From Burkholderiaceae bacterium (GTDB lineage: Bacteria; Pseudomonadota; Gammaproteobacteria; Burkholderiales; Burkholderiaceae_E): a stretch of DNA of 64,000 bases. Both the position numbers and the translations under genes were made by a program. Below are positions 29,443 through 38,317 of this stretch, piece by piece; the stretch's first letter is position 1; each line of letters starts with the position of its first letter. The notes beneath the pieces were generated by a model. It saw only the letters and a program-made list of their open reading frames with translations. It had not been told where the DNA came from and did no database searches. The stretch covers positions 62,001 to 126,000 of the forward strand of contig JAMLIR010000002.1 in NCBI GenBank assembly GCA_023954045.1, given 5' to 3'.

Positions 29443-30272
29443 CTGACCTGCTTGCGATACGCGCCGCGCGACAGGTCGATGCCGAGCTGCTTGAGCTTGC
29501 GATACAGGTGCGTGCGCTCGAGGCCGGTCTTCTCGGCGACCCGCGTCATGCTGCCGTGCTCGCGCGACAGGTGGTGCTCGAAGTAGGCGCGCTCGAACGC
29601 GTCGCGCGCCTCGCGCAGCGGCAGGTCGAGCGGCAGGTCGCGCAGCGCGACGCTGGCGGCGTTGGCCGACGGGACGGGCAGCTGCAGCGCGGCGGCGCCG
29701 CCGTGTGCGATCGCGTGCCCGAACGCGGCAGGCTCGGGCGCGCCGCCGGAGCCCGGCTCGGCGGCGTGGGGCTGGCCGCGCACGGTGCGCACCGCGCCGA
29801 TCACCGGAATCGAGCCGACCGGCGCGCTGGCGTGGAAGGCGCTCGCGCCGCCGCGGATGCTCGCCGCCGCCTGCGGCGCACCCGATGCCGCCTCGCCGGC
29901 GCCCGGGCGGCCGCGCTGCAGGCCGCCCTCGACCGCCTTCAGGAGCTTCTGCATCGTGATCGGCTTCTCGAGGAAGTCGAGCGCGCCGATGCGGGTGGCC
30001 TCGACCGCGGTGTCGATCGTCGCGTGGCCCGACATCATGATCACCGGCATCGTCAGCTTGCCGCCGCTGGCCCACTCCTTGAGCAGCGTCACGCCGTCGG
30101 TGTCGGGCATCCAGATGTCGAGCAGCACCAGGTCGGGCCGGTTGGCCTCGCGAACCTGCCGCGCCTGCTGCGCGCTCTCGGCCAGCAGCACCGTGTGGCC
30201 TTCGTCCCCGAGGATCTCGGAGAGCAATTCGCGGATGCCGATTTCGTCGTCGACTACGAGGATTTCCGCCAT
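29439..30272 (-). CDS. ntrX: NtrX-like response regulator lacking the AAA+ domain
   Basis: This 277-residue protein has a receiver domain with acidic pocket Asp8/Asp9, phospho-acceptor Asp52 in LLDIWMPD and Lys103 in LEKPIT. After a linker of about 100 residues rich in Ala, Gly and Pro comes a Fis-type helix-turn-helix (VAEKTGLERTHLYRKLKQLG). The sigma-54-activating AAA+ ATPase of classical NtrX is absent, so it cannot open sigma-54 promoters by itself and probably acts as an ordinary DNA-binding regulator. The partner kinase gene lies 17 bp upstream. The stop overlaps the trkA TTG start. Confidence 0.85.
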   Translation of the reverse strand: MAEILVVDDEIGIRELLSEILGDEGHTVLLAESAQQARQVREANRPDLVLLDIWMPDTDGVTLLKEWASGGKLTMPVIMMSGHATIDTAVEATRIGALDFLEKPITMQKLLKAVEGGLQRGRPGAGEAASGAPQAAASIRGGASAFHASAPVGSIPVIGAVRTVRGQPHAAEPGSGGAPEPAAFGHAIAHGGAAALQLPVPSANAASVALRDLPLDLPLREARDAFERAYFEHHLSREHGSMTRVAEKTGLERTHLYRKLKQLGIDLSRGAYRKQVS

Positions 30273-30289
30273 GCGTTCCTGCTTGATGT

Positions 30290-32602
30290 CTAGGTGTCTG
30301 TTGCAATCAAACGACGATTGTCCTCGCTTTTTGCCAATTTCGTAAATAGGACCGAAATCTGGGCGCCCGCCGGCTTGCCGCCGGCGTCGCCCCAGTTGCT
30401 GACGTCGATGCGCGCGCCGTGCTCGTCGACGATCTTCTTGACGATCGCCAGCCCGAGCCCGGTGCCGCGCGGCTTGCTCGTCACGTAGGGCTCGAACGCG
30501 CGCGCCAGCACCGCCGGCGGGAAGCCGCCGCCGTTGTCGCGCACCAGCACGCGCACCGCGACCGCGCCGTCGGTCAGCGCCGGCGCCTCGGTCAGCACCT
30601 CGACGCTCGGATGCTCGACGCGCTCGGTCGCCTCGACCGCGTTCTTCACCAGGTTGTGGATCAGCTGGCGCAGCTGGGTGCGGTCGCCGAGCACCTGCGG
30701 CAACCCGGGCTCGAGGTGCGCGTGGATCGCGAACCGGCCGCCGGCGGCCGAGTACAGGCGCAGCACGTCGTCGGCCAGCGCGTTCAGGTCCAGCGGCGCG
30801 AGCTGCGCGGCCGGCAGCCGCGCGTAGTCGCGGAACTCGTCGACCATCAATTTCAGCGCCGAGACCTGGTTGACGATCGTCTGCGAGTTCTTCGCGAGCA
30901 GTTCGGCGTCGGGGGCCGGCAGCTTGTCGGCGAGCTTGCGCTGCATCCGCTCGGCCGCGAGCTGGATCGGCGTGAGCGGGTTCTTGATCTCGTGCGCGAG
31001 CCGCCGCGCGACCTCGGCCCAGGCGACCGCGCGCTGCGCCGAGATCACCTCGGTGATGTCGTCGAACACGATCACGTAGCCCACGCGCCGCTCGGGCAGG
31101 ATCGAGCCGCGCGCGAGGATCGTCTGCTCGCCGCCCGAGCCGGGCTCGCCGCCGGGCTCGCCCGCCGCTTCGGCGGCCGGCGCACCGGCCGGCTCGATCC
31201 GGGGCAGCACGAACTGGCGCTGCCAGCTGGCCGCGCCGGCCGCGGCCTGCTCGTTGAAGGCGGCGCGGATCTGGCCCGCGACCGCGGCCAGCCGCGGCAC
31301 GTCGGCGATCGCCTTGTCGAGGTGCTCGATCAGCGACAGCCCGAGGATGCGCTCGGCGCCGGCGTTGGCCAGCGCGAGCCGGAAGTCCGAGTCGAGCACC
31401 AGCACGCCGGCGGTCAGGTTGGCCAGCACGCTCTCGAGCCGCGCGTTGACGCGCTCGAGCTCGCGCTGGTTGCGCTCGACCTGCATCCGCGCGTCCTCGA
31501 GCTGGCGCGTCATCACGTTGAACGACTGCGTGAGCAGGCCCAGCTCGTCGCGCCCCGAGTAGTCCTTGACGGGCCGGTAGTCGCCCTCGGCGACCGCGCG
31601 GGTGCCGGCGGCCAGCATCGACAGCGGGCCGGTCAGCCAGCCCGACAGCAGGAACGACGCGGCGACCGCCGAGAACACGGTGAGCAGGAAGATCAGCGTC
31701 AGCGTGATGCTGAAGATGCGCTTCAGGCCGGTGCGCGACAGCGACAGCTGCTGGAAGTCGCGCCGGCCGCGCTCGACCGCCTCGGCGTTGTCGGTCATCG
31801 CCGAGGGCACCGGTTGCGTGAGCTGCAGGTAGCGATTGTCGTCGGCGCGCTGCGAGGCGGCGCTGATCGCGACGATCACGCGCAGCTTCAGCGCGTTGGG
31901 CTCGCCTTCGGCCGGCTCGACCGCCGCGTACTGGCGCGTGATCCGGGCCTGGCGAAACGCGCTCGACGAAGGCAGGTCGGGCACCAGCCGGCCGTAGCGG
32001 CTGCCGCTGGTGGTGATGATGCGGCCGGTGCCCGAGGCGATCAGCGCGTCCTGCACGCCGACCTGGTCGCGCAGCCGGTTCAGCGCCGAGGGCCAGTCGT
32101 ACTCGGGCGCGTCGGCGAGCTCGCCGGCCACGCCGCGCGCCTTCTGCGTCAGGTCGGCGAGCAGCGAGTCGAGCGCGGTGCGTCCGAGGTTCAGGCCCGA
32201 CTCGAGCGCCCGCTCGACCGGCACCGCGAACCACGACTCGATCGAGCGGCCGACGAACTGCACCGAGACCAGGTAGATCAGCGCGACCGGGATCACCGTC
32301 ATCAGCGTGAACGACAGCGCCATCCGCACCATCAGCCGCGTCCCGAACAGCCCGCGCCGGTAGCGCACCACCAGCCGCCGCAGCAGCTCGAGCACCAGCA
32401 GGAACAGCGCCACCGCCAGGCCCACGGTGAGCCACAGCAGCATCGGGTACTGGCTCTCGAACAGCTGCGTGTTCGCGCTCGCGACCGCCAGCAGCAGCAG
32501 CAGGATCACCGCCAGCACGACCGAGCCGATCAGCGCGAAGCGCAGCAGGCGCCCTACTGCGCGCTTCTCGGGGTCGGCGGCGTGAACGTAAAACGCTTCC
32601 AT
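30290..32602 (-). CDS. ntrY: NtrY-like membrane sensor histidine kinase
   Basis: This 770-residue protein has transmembrane helices near residues 20-43, 53-75 and 93-115 and again near 300, enclosing a large periplasmic region. These are followed by a HAMP domain, a PAS domain (LVLDSDFRLALANAGAERIL), a HisKA domain with His537 in RRLAHEIKNPLTP and a HATPase domain with NAVEATERVE-like N box and glycine boxes. It would phosphorylate the downstream NtrX-like regulator; in relatives the pair is tied to nitrogen, redox or envelope control. The ATG at 32602 lies inside the DUF4390 gene, overlapping it by 49 bases; a shorter start is possible but the first helix would then be truncated. Confidence 0.87.
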   Translation of the reverse strand: MEAFYVHAADPEKRAVGRLLRFALIGSVVLAVILLLLLAVASANTQLFESQYPMLLWLTVGLAVALFLLVLELLRRLVVRYRRGLFGTRLMVRMALSFTLMTVIPVALIYLVSVQFVGRSIESWFAVPVERALESGLNLGRTALDSLLADLTQKARGVAGELADAPEYDWPSALNRLRDQVGVQDALIASGTGRIITTSGSRYGRLVPDLPSSSAFRQARITRQYAAVEPAEGEPNALKLRVIVAISAASQRADDNRYLQLTQPVPSAMTDNAEAVERGRRDFQQLSLSRTGLKRIFSITLTLIFLLTVFSAVAASFLLSGWLTGPLSMLAAGTRAVAEGDYRPVKDYSGRDELGLLTQSFNVMTRQLEDARMQVERNQRELERVNARLESVLANLTAGVLVLDSDFRLALANAGAERILGLSLIEHLDKAIADVPRLAAVAGQIRAAFNEQAAAGAASWQRQFVLPRIEPAGAPAAEAAGEPGGEPGSGGEQTILARGSILPERRVGYVIVFDDITEVISAQRAVAWAEVARRLAHEIKNPLTPIQLAAERMQRKLADKLPAPDAELLAKNSQTIVNQVSALKLMVDEFRDYARLPAAQLAPLDLNALADDVLRLYSAAGGRFAIHAHLEPGLPQVLGDRTQLRQLIHNLVKNAVEATERVEHPSVEVLTEAPALTDGAVAVRVLVRDNGGGFPPAVLARAFEPYVTSKPRGTGLGLAIVKKIVDEHGARIDVSNWGDAGGKPAGAQISVLFTKLAKSEDNRRLIATDT

Positions 32603-33138
32603 TCAGACTGCGGGTTCCAGTCCCGACTGGTGATCGCGTTGACCTGGAAAGGCTTGGGCAGCTGCGAGGTGTCGAGCCGCAAGCGTACCCGAGCCTCGTA
32701 CTCGGTTCCGGGCGAGAGGCGCGCGGCGTCGACCACGCGCCAGTTGCGGATGCCGGCCATCGTGCGGGTGGCCTCGTCCAGCGAATCGAAGACCTGCGTC
32801 AGCCCGTCGAAGCCGAGCCGGAACTGGCGCGTCAGCGCATGATAGGCGAGCCGGTAGACCATCGAGCGCTCGGCCACGCGTTCGTCGGTCCACCACCAGC
32901 GCGGGCGGATCAGCTCGAACTCGAGCACGAAGTACAGCGGCACGCCGCGGCGCACCGCGTCCTCGAACGCGCGGGTGAGCGGCACCTCGAATTCGGCCGA
33001 CAGCATCCAGCTGTCGCCGCCGGCGTCGAGCTCGAGCCGGGGTTCGGACGGATCAGCCGGCTCCGCGGCCCCCGCTGCCGGCATCTGCCCCCACAGCGTG
33101 GCCGCCAGCGCCAGCGCCAGGGCAAAGCGGGCGATCAA
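32554..33138 (-). CDS. DUF4390 family secreted protein
   Basis: This 194-residue protein has a signal peptide (FALALALAATLWGQMPAAGA, about residues 5-24) and a mature domain containing FVLEFELIRPRWWWTDERVA and AYHALTRQFRLGFDGLTQ. It matches DUF4390, a betaproteobacterial family regularly placed between rsmB and the ntrY-like kinase. Its periplasmic location next to a membrane sensor kinase suggests it might provide or modulate the signal, but no function is established. The ATG at 33138 overlaps the rsmB stop by four bases and the end overlaps the kinase start, so all three are translated together. Confidence 0.87.
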   Translation of the reverse strand: MIARFALALALAATLWGQMPAAGAAEPADPSEPRLELDAGGDSWMLSAEFEVPLTRAFEDAVRRGVPLYFVLEFELIRPRWWWTDERVAERSMVYRLAYHALTRQFRLGFDGLTQVFDSLDEATRTMAGIRNWRVVDAARLSPGTEYEARVRLRLDTSQLPKPFQVNAITSRDWNPQSEWKRFTFTPPTPRSAQ

Positions 33139-34454
33139 GGGCGTCTTTCCAGCAGCGCGTAGAAGAATCCGTCGTGGTTGCGCGTAGCCGTCGCAACCGG
33201 CAGCAATTGCGAGACCGCTTCGGCGGCACCCGAATCGAAGTGCCAGGACAAGTCCAGCCGCCCCGCATCGCGCCGTGATGCGAGAAAGTGATCGACCACT
33301 GACTCGCCCTCGGCCCGGAATATCGAGCAGCTGGCAAAAAGCAATTTACCACCCGGTCGGACGAGCGGCCAAAGCGCGGTCAGGATTTCCGACTGCTGCC
33401 GGGAAAGTGTCGCGAGATCGCTACGACGGCGCAGCCAGCGGACGTCCGGGTGGCGCCTCACGATGCCCGAGGCGGTGCACGGGGCGTCGACCAGGATCCG
33501 GTCGAAGGGCTCGCCGTCCCACCAGTCGGCCGGGCGGCGCGCGTCGCCGGCCAGGATGCGCGCCGGATGGCCGGGGCCGCCGGGCTGGCCCAGGCCGAGC
33601 CGCGCCAGGTTCTCGCGGACCGGGCGCAGCCGCGCCTCGCCGACGTCGAGCGCGGTCACGCGGCAGTCGGCCAGCTCGAGCAGGTGGGTGGTCTTGCCGC
33701 CCGGGCCCGCGCAGGCGTCGAGGATGCGCTCGCCCGGCTGCGGATCGAGCAGCGGCGCGGCCAGCTGGGCGCCTGCGTCCTGCACCGTGGCGAGGCCCTC
33801 GCGCCAGCCGGGCAGCGCGTCGACCGCGCAGGGCTCGTCGAGCACCAGCGCCTGGGGGCCGACGCGACGGGCGCCGCGGCCGTCGGCGGCCAGCCGCGCC
33901 AGGTAGTCGTCGACGCCGATCCGGCGCCGGTTGACCCGCAGCGTCATCGGCGGCGGCGCGTTGCCGGCCTCGAGGATCGACTGCCAGGCACCCGGCTGCT
34001 CGGCGCGCAGCAGCTCGATCCACCACTTCGGGAAGTTCCAGCGCGCCTCCTCGTTGCGCCGCGCGCTGGCCAGCAGCGCCTCGCGCTCGCGCACGAAGCG
34101 GCGCAGCGTCGCGTTCAGGAAGCCCGCGACCGCCGCGCCGCCCGGCTCGAGCCTGCCCGCCGCGACCGCCTGGTCGACGATGACCCCTTCGGCGCGCAGC
34201 GGCTCGAGCAACTGCGACAGCGCCACCCACTGCAGCGCGGCCAGCTTCGGCGGCGGCGGGCGGCCGTTGACCTGGCGGGCTAGCTCGCGCACCAGGCCCA
34301 GCTGGCGGCAGGTGGTGTAGGCGATGTCGCGGATCGCGGCGCGCGAGGCGGGGTCGAGGCCTTCGCCGGCCGCGGCGCCGAGCGCCGCATCGAGCGCCGC
34401 CTGCAGCGAGCGGCCGGCTGCCAGCGCGGCGACGGCCTGCGCGGCGCAGGCCAT
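33135..34454 (-). CDS. rsmB: 16S rRNA (cytosine-967-C5) methyltransferase
   Basis: This 439-residue protein has an N-terminal NusB-like RNA-binding domain (ALQWVALSQLL region) and a C-terminal Rossmann methyltransferase. The SAM motif LDACAGPGGKTTHLLEL, the general-acid Cys326 in VDAPCTASG and nucleophile Cys376 in LFASCSIFRAEGE fall almost exactly where the E. coli enzyme has them. It methylates C967 of 16S rRNA. I chose the ATG at 34454 (MACAAQAVAAL); a TTG ten codons upstream, just after the htpX stop, is an alternative. It lies between htpX and DUF4390 in a minus-strand operon. Confidence 0.94.
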   Translation of the reverse strand: MACAAQAVAALAAGRSLQAALDAALGAAAGEGLDPASRAAIRDIAYTTCRQLGLVRELARQVNGRPPPPKLAALQWVALSQLLEPLRAEGVIVDQAVAAGRLEPGGAAVAGFLNATLRRFVREREALLASARRNEEARWNFPKWWIELLRAEQPGAWQSILEAGNAPPPMTLRVNRRRIGVDDYLARLAADGRGARRVGPQALVLDEPCAVDALPGWREGLATVQDAGAQLAAPLLDPQPGERILDACAGPGGKTTHLLELADCRVTALDVGEARLRPVRENLARLGLGQPGGPGHPARILAGDARRPADWWDGEPFDRILVDAPCTASGIVRRHPDVRWLRRRSDLATLSRQQSEILTALWPLVRPGGKLLFASCSIFRAEGESVVDHFLASRRDAGRLDLSWHFDSGAAEAVSQLLPVATATRNHDGFFYALLERRP

Positions 34455-34486
34455 CTCGCGCGACAGCGGCGCGCGCGCGCCCAAGC

Positions 34487-35338
34487 TCAGACGCGGGCGC
34501 CGGCCATCGCGAGCAGCCGCTGGACGCGCTCCTCGGTGGACGGGTGCGTCGAGAACAGTCCGCGCAGGCCGCCCCCGGACAGCGGGTTCATGATCATCAT
34601 CTGCGCGGTTTCCGGATGCCGCTCGGCGGTCTCGATCGGGATGCCCTGCGCGTAGCGATGGATCTTGTCGAGCGCCGACGCGAGCGCGCGCGGGTCGCCC
34701 GAGATCTCGGCGCCGCCGCGGTCGGCCTCGAACTCGCGGGCGCGCGAGATCGCCATCTGGATCAGCATCGCGGCCAGCGGCGCGAGCAGCGCGACCGCGA
34801 TCGTCGCGACCGGGTTGGCCGGGCGGCCGTTCTCGTCGCGGCCGCCGAAGAACATCGCGAAGTTGGCCAGCGCGGAGATCGCGCCCGCCATCGTCGCCGA
34901 GATCGTCGAGATCAGGATGTCGCGGTGCTTCACGTGCGTGAGCTCGTGCGCCATCACGCCGCGCAGCTCGCGCTCGTTCAGCACGCGCAGGATGCCGGTC
35001 GTGGCCGCCACGGCCGCGTGCTCGGGGTTGCGACCGGTCGCGAACGCGTTGGGCGCCTCCTCGTCGATCAGGTAGACGCGCGGCATCGGCAGCCCGGCGC
35101 GCGCGGCCAGATCCTTGATCATGTTGTAGAACTGCGGCGCGCTGGTCTCGTCGACTTCCTGCGCGTTGTACATCCGCAGGACCATCTTGTCGGAGAACCA
35201 GTACGCGAAGAAGTTTCCGACCGCCCCGAACGCCAGCGCCATCAGCATGCCCTGGCGTCCGCCGATCACCGAGCCCACGACGCCGAACAGCGCCATGATC
35301 CCCGCCATCAGGATCGCAGTCTTCATCCAGTTGAACAT
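34487..35338 (-). CDS. htpX: Membrane-bound zinc metalloprotease HtpX
   Basis: This 283-residue inner-membrane protease has two N-terminal helices (about 9-24 and 33-48), the zinc motif HELTH (His131, Glu132, His135) and the third ligand region [13 protein letters not shown]. Further hydrophobic segments lie near 155-175 and 185-205. It degrades misfolded membrane proteins alongside FtsH. The ATG at 35338 follows AGGAG at a suitable distance; the frame is open upstream but Arg-rich. It sits in the conserved def-fmt-htpX-rsmB order, after a 144-bp gap from fmt, so it may have its own promoter. Confidence 0.95.
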   Translation of the reverse strand: MFNWMKTAILMAGIMALFGVVGSVIGGRQGMLMALAFGAVGNFFAYWFSDKMVLRMYNAQEVDETSAPQFYNMIKDLAARAGLPMPRVYLIDEEAPNAFATGRNPEHAAVAATTGILRVLNERELRGVMAHELTHVKHRDILISTISATMAGAISALANFAMFFGGRDENGRPANPVATIAVALLAPLAAMLIQMAISRAREFEADRGGAEISGDPRALASALDKIHRYAQGIPIETAERHPETAQMMIMNPLSGGGLRGLFSTHPSTEERVQRLLAMAGARV

Positions 35339-35482
35339 CTCGTTCGTGCTCCTCGTGCGTGTCCGCAGGACACCAGTGTGCCGGATATCGGGGCGACCGG
35401 CCCGCGACGCAAGGGCGCCGCGGCCGGGGTGCATGGACGCCGCGACCGCAGGCGCGGCGACGCGCCGCGTCGCAGGCCCGCC

Positions 35483-36472
35483 CTACGTCGCCGCCGGGAT
35501 CACGAACCTTTCGCCGGGCTCGACCGGGCAGCCCCGAAGGAAGTCGGCGGCCGGCAGTCGCCGGCTGCCGGGGCGCTGCAGCTCGCGCAGCTCGACCGCG
35601 CCGTCGCCGCAGGCGACCACGAGGCGCCCCGGCGGCGCCAGCAGCACGGTGCCAGGGCGAAGCCCGCTCGCGGCGGCCGCGTCGGGCTCGCCGCCCTGCG
35701 CCGCGCCGGCCGGCACGGCGCGAGCCGACCAGACCTTGACCGGCGCGTCGGGCATCCGCTCGAGCAGCGCGGTCGCGCCGGGCACGGGATCGAAGGCGCG
35801 CACGCGGTCGACGATCCGGCGCGCCGGCTGCGTCCAGTCGACCAGCGCGTCGGCGCGGGTCAGCTTGTGCGCGTAGGTGACGCCCTCGGCCGGTTGCGGC
35901 TGCGCGCGCAGCGCACCCTCGCGCAGGCGCTCGAGCGCGGCGACGATCGCACGCGCCCCGAGCGCGGCCAGCCGGTCGTGCAGGCTGCCGCCGGTGTCGT
36001 CGGCGCAGATCGGCTCGCGCATTGCCAGCAGCATCGGGCCGGTGTCCAGGCCCTCGTCCATCTGCATGATCGTGATCCCGGTCTCGGCGTCGCCGGCCTC
36101 GATCGCGCGCTGGATCGGCGCGGCGCCGCGCCAGCGCGGCAGCAGCGACGCGTGGATGTTCAGGCATCCGTGGCGCGGGATCGCCAGCACCTCGGCGGGC
36201 AGGATCAGTCCGTAGGCGGCGACGACCATCGCGTCGGCGTCGAGCGCGCGCAGCTTCGCCTGAAGGGCCGCGTCGCGCAGCGTGCGCGGCTGCTCGATCG
36301 GAAAGCCGCGCTCGCGCGCGAGCTGCTTCACCGGGCTTTCGTGCAGCGCGCGCCCGCGCCCGGCGGGCTTGTCGGCGCGGGTGAGCACCAGCGCGATCTC
36401 GTGGCCGGCGGCCGCGATCGCCCCGAGCGCGGCGGCGGCGAACCCGGGCGTGCCGGCGAAAACGATCCGCAT
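35483..36472 (-). CDS. fmt: Methionyl-tRNA formyltransferase
   Basis: This 329-residue enzyme begins MRIVFAGTPGFAAAAL and has the formyltransferase motif LNIHASLLPRWRGAAPI with the catalytic Asn and His, followed by ITIMQMDEGLDTGPML containing the catalytic Asp. The C-terminal OB-like domain binds tRNA. It formylates initiator Met-tRNA using 10-formyltetrahydrofolate. The product is later processed by the deformylase encoded 61 bp upstream. The ATG at 36472 is preferred over one six codons earlier because the family starts with MRIVFAGTP. Ala-rich inserts make the C-terminal domain slightly longer than in E. coli (315). Confidence 0.96.
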   Translation of the reverse strand: MRIVFAGTPGFAAAALGAIAAAGHEIALVLTRADKPAGRGRALHESPVKQLARERGFPIEQPRTLRDAALQAKLRALDADAMVVAAYGLILPAEVLAIPRHGCLNIHASLLPRWRGAAPIQRAIEAGDAETGITIMQMDEGLDTGPMLLAMREPICADDTGGSLHDRLAALGARAIVAALERLREGALRAQPQPAEGVTYAHKLTRADALVDWTQPARRIVDRVRAFDPVPGATALLERMPDAPVKVWSARAVPAGAAQGGEPDAAAASGLRPGTVLLAPPGRLVVACGDGAVELRELQRPGSRRLPAADFLRGCPVEPGERFVIPAAT

Positions 36473-36533
36473 CGCGCGTGCCCGGTCCATGCGGGGCGGC
36501 CTCGTGGCGGGGACGCGACGCGGCGCCGCGCCG

Positions 36534-37040
36534 TCAGGCGGCGGCGCGCTCGGCCTTCAGCAGGCGGGACTTGATGCGCGACTGCTTCAGCCGCGACAGG
36601 TACTGCACGAAGACGCGGCCGTTCAGGTGATCGATCTCGTGCTGGATGCAGACCGCAAGCAGCCCGTCGGCCTCGAGCGTGAAAGGCTGGCCGTTCTCGT
36701 CGAGCGCCTTCACGGTGACGCGATCGGGACGCTCGACCTCGTCGTAGATGCCGGGCACCGACAGGCAGCCTTCCTCGTAGACCTTCGAGTCGGCGCTGCG
36801 GGCGACGATCTCGGGGTTGACGAAGACGCGCAGCTGGTCGCGCGCCTCGGAGACGTCGATGACGATCACGCGCAGGTGCACGTCGACCTGCGTCGCCGCG
36901 AGGCCGATGCCGGGCGCCGCGTACATGGTTTCGGCCATGTCGCGGACCAGCTGGCGGATGCCGTCGTCGACCGCGCGCACGGGCTCTGCGACGCGGTGAA
37001 GACGCGGGTCCGGATAACGGAGGATGTCGAGTACGGCCAT
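36534..37040 (-). CDS. def: Peptide deformylase
   Basis: This 168-residue metalloenzyme carries all three family motifs: GIGLAATQ (44-51), EGCLSVPG with Cys92, and QHEIDHLNG with His134, Glu135 and His138. It removes the formyl group from nascent proteins with Fe2+ at the active site. Length matches the E. coli enzyme (169). It is the first gene of the minus-strand block and is divergent from the LysM gene across 167 bp. The C-terminal helix is long and basic ([16 protein letters not shown]), as in other proteobacterial type-1 deformylases. Confidence 0.97.
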   Translation of the reverse strand: MAVLDILRYPDPRLHRVAEPVRAVDDGIRQLVRDMAETMYAAPGIGLAATQVDVHLRVIVIDVSEARDQLRVFVNPEIVARSADSKVYEEGCLSVPGIYDEVERPDRVTVKALDENGQPFTLEADGLLAVCIQHEIDHLNGRVFVQYLSRLKQSRIKSRLLKAERAAA

Positions 37041-37083
37041 CGGGAGATATCTACCGTCCGTAAGATCGTGCAGGCAAGTTTGC

Positions 37084-37112
37084 TTGCGGCATCAATGCAT
37101 TAGCGGCAGAAT
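37084..37112 (+). promoter_or_regulatory. Candidate promoter of the LysM-dprA genes
   Basis: TTGCGG (37084-37089) and CAGAAT (37107-37112) are spaced by 17 bases, 95 bp before the LysM start in the def-LysM divergent gap. Both hexamers are imperfect. GCAAG-TTTG-CTTGC just upstream forms a small inverted repeat. Confidence 0.35.
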
Positions 37113-37207
37113 CCAAAGCGACTTGCTAGCAACAGATGGGGGCTGGTTCGCCCGAATCAAGCCACCGGTCGAGCAGACAAACACACGGCTGAACGGCGCG
37201 TCACTTC

Positions 37208-38305
37208 ATGAAAAAGTTTAGCACGCAGATCCTGGCGCTTGCCGTGTCGCTCGGTGCGACCCTGGGGGCCGTCGCGATGGCGCAATCGACGCCGCCGCTC
37301 GAGATCACCAAGGACGCTCCCGACCGCTACGTCGTCGTCAAGGGCGACACGCTCTGGGACATCTCCGGGCGCTTCCTGCAGAAGCCGTGGCGCTGGCCCG
37401 AAATCTGGCAACTGAACCGCGAGGAGATCAAAGACCCGCACTGGATCTATCCGGGCGACGTCGTCTACCTCGACAGGAGCGGCGCGTCGCCGCGGCTGCG
37501 GCTCGGCCGCAGGGTGGGTGGGGGCAGCAGCGCCGACGCCGCGGGCGGCGCCGGCGGCCTGCCGACCGAGCGGCTCGAGCCGCGGGTACGCGCCGAGCGG
37601 CTCGAACGCGACGCGATCCCGACGATCAGCTCGACCGCGATCGAAGCTTTCCTGAACCGCCCGCTCGTCGTCGACGAGGAGGGGCTGAAGAGCAATCCGC
37701 GGATCGTCGGCACGCAGGAAGGCCGGGTCAACATCGCCCGCGGCGAGGTCGCCTACGTGCGCGGCATCGCGGACTCGTCGGTCACCGACTGGCACGTCTA
37801 CCGCTCGGCCAAGCCGCTGCTGGATCCCGACACGCGCAAACCGATCGCCTGGGAGGCGATGTTCGTCGGCTCGGCGAAGCTCGAGCGCGCCGGCGATCCG
37901 GCCACGGTGCGGATCGTCGCCAACAACGAGGAAATCGGCGTCGGCGACCGGCTGATGCCGGCCGAGCGGTCGCTGCCGATCAACTACGTGCCGCGGCCTC
38001 CCGAGAGCGCGGTCGCCGGGCGCATCGTCTCGGTCTATCGCGGCGTCACCCAGGTGGGCCGCAACAACGTGGTCGCGCTCAACGTCGGCAAGGCCGCCGG
38101 GCTCGAAATCGGCAACGTGCTGGCGATCCGCCATCGCGGCGGCGTCGTCACCGACCGCGAGGCGGCCAAGGCCGAGCAGGTCAGACTGCCGGATGAGGCG
38201 GTCGGCCATCTTCTCGTTTTCCGTGTCTTCGATAAGATCGCATACGGTCTGGTGATGGAGGCGTCGCAGCCGATCGCGGTGGGCGACGCCGTCTCGAACC
38301 CGTAG
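37208..38305 (+). CDS. LysM-domain secreted protein
   Basis: This 365-residue protein has a signal peptide (residues 1-25, ending VAMAQS) and one LysM peptidoglycan-binding domain near the N-terminus (YVVVKGDTLWDISGRFL to IYPGDVVYL, about 41-95). The larger C-terminal part repeatedly mentions short beta-strand segments (VGRNNVVALNVGKAAGLEIGN and so on) and is of unknown function. Proteins of this build are common beside dprA in betaproteobacteria. It is probably anchored on the cell wall in the periplasm. It ends 12 bp before dprA on the same strand, so the pair is likely cotranscribed; a role in DNA uptake is possible but not shown. Confidence 0.87.
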   Translation: MKKFSTQILALAVSLGATLGAVAMAQSTPPLEITKDAPDRYVVVKGDTLWDISGRFLQKPWRWPEIWQLNREEIKDPHWIYPGDVVYLDRSGASPRLRLGRRVGGGSSADAAGGAGGLPTERLEPRVRAERLERDAIPTISSTAIEAFLNRPLVVDEEGLKSNPRIVGTQEGRVNIARGEVAYVRGIADSSVTDWHVYRSAKPLLDPDTRKPIAWEAMFVGSAKLERAGDPATVRIVANNEEIGVGDRLMPAERSLPINYVPRPPESAVAGRIVSVYRGVTQVGRNNVVALNVGKAAGLEIGNVLAIRHRGGVVTDREAAKAEQVRLPDEAVGHLLVFRVFDKIAYGLVMEASQPIAVGDAVSNP

Positions 38306-38317
38306 CAGCGATCCCGC

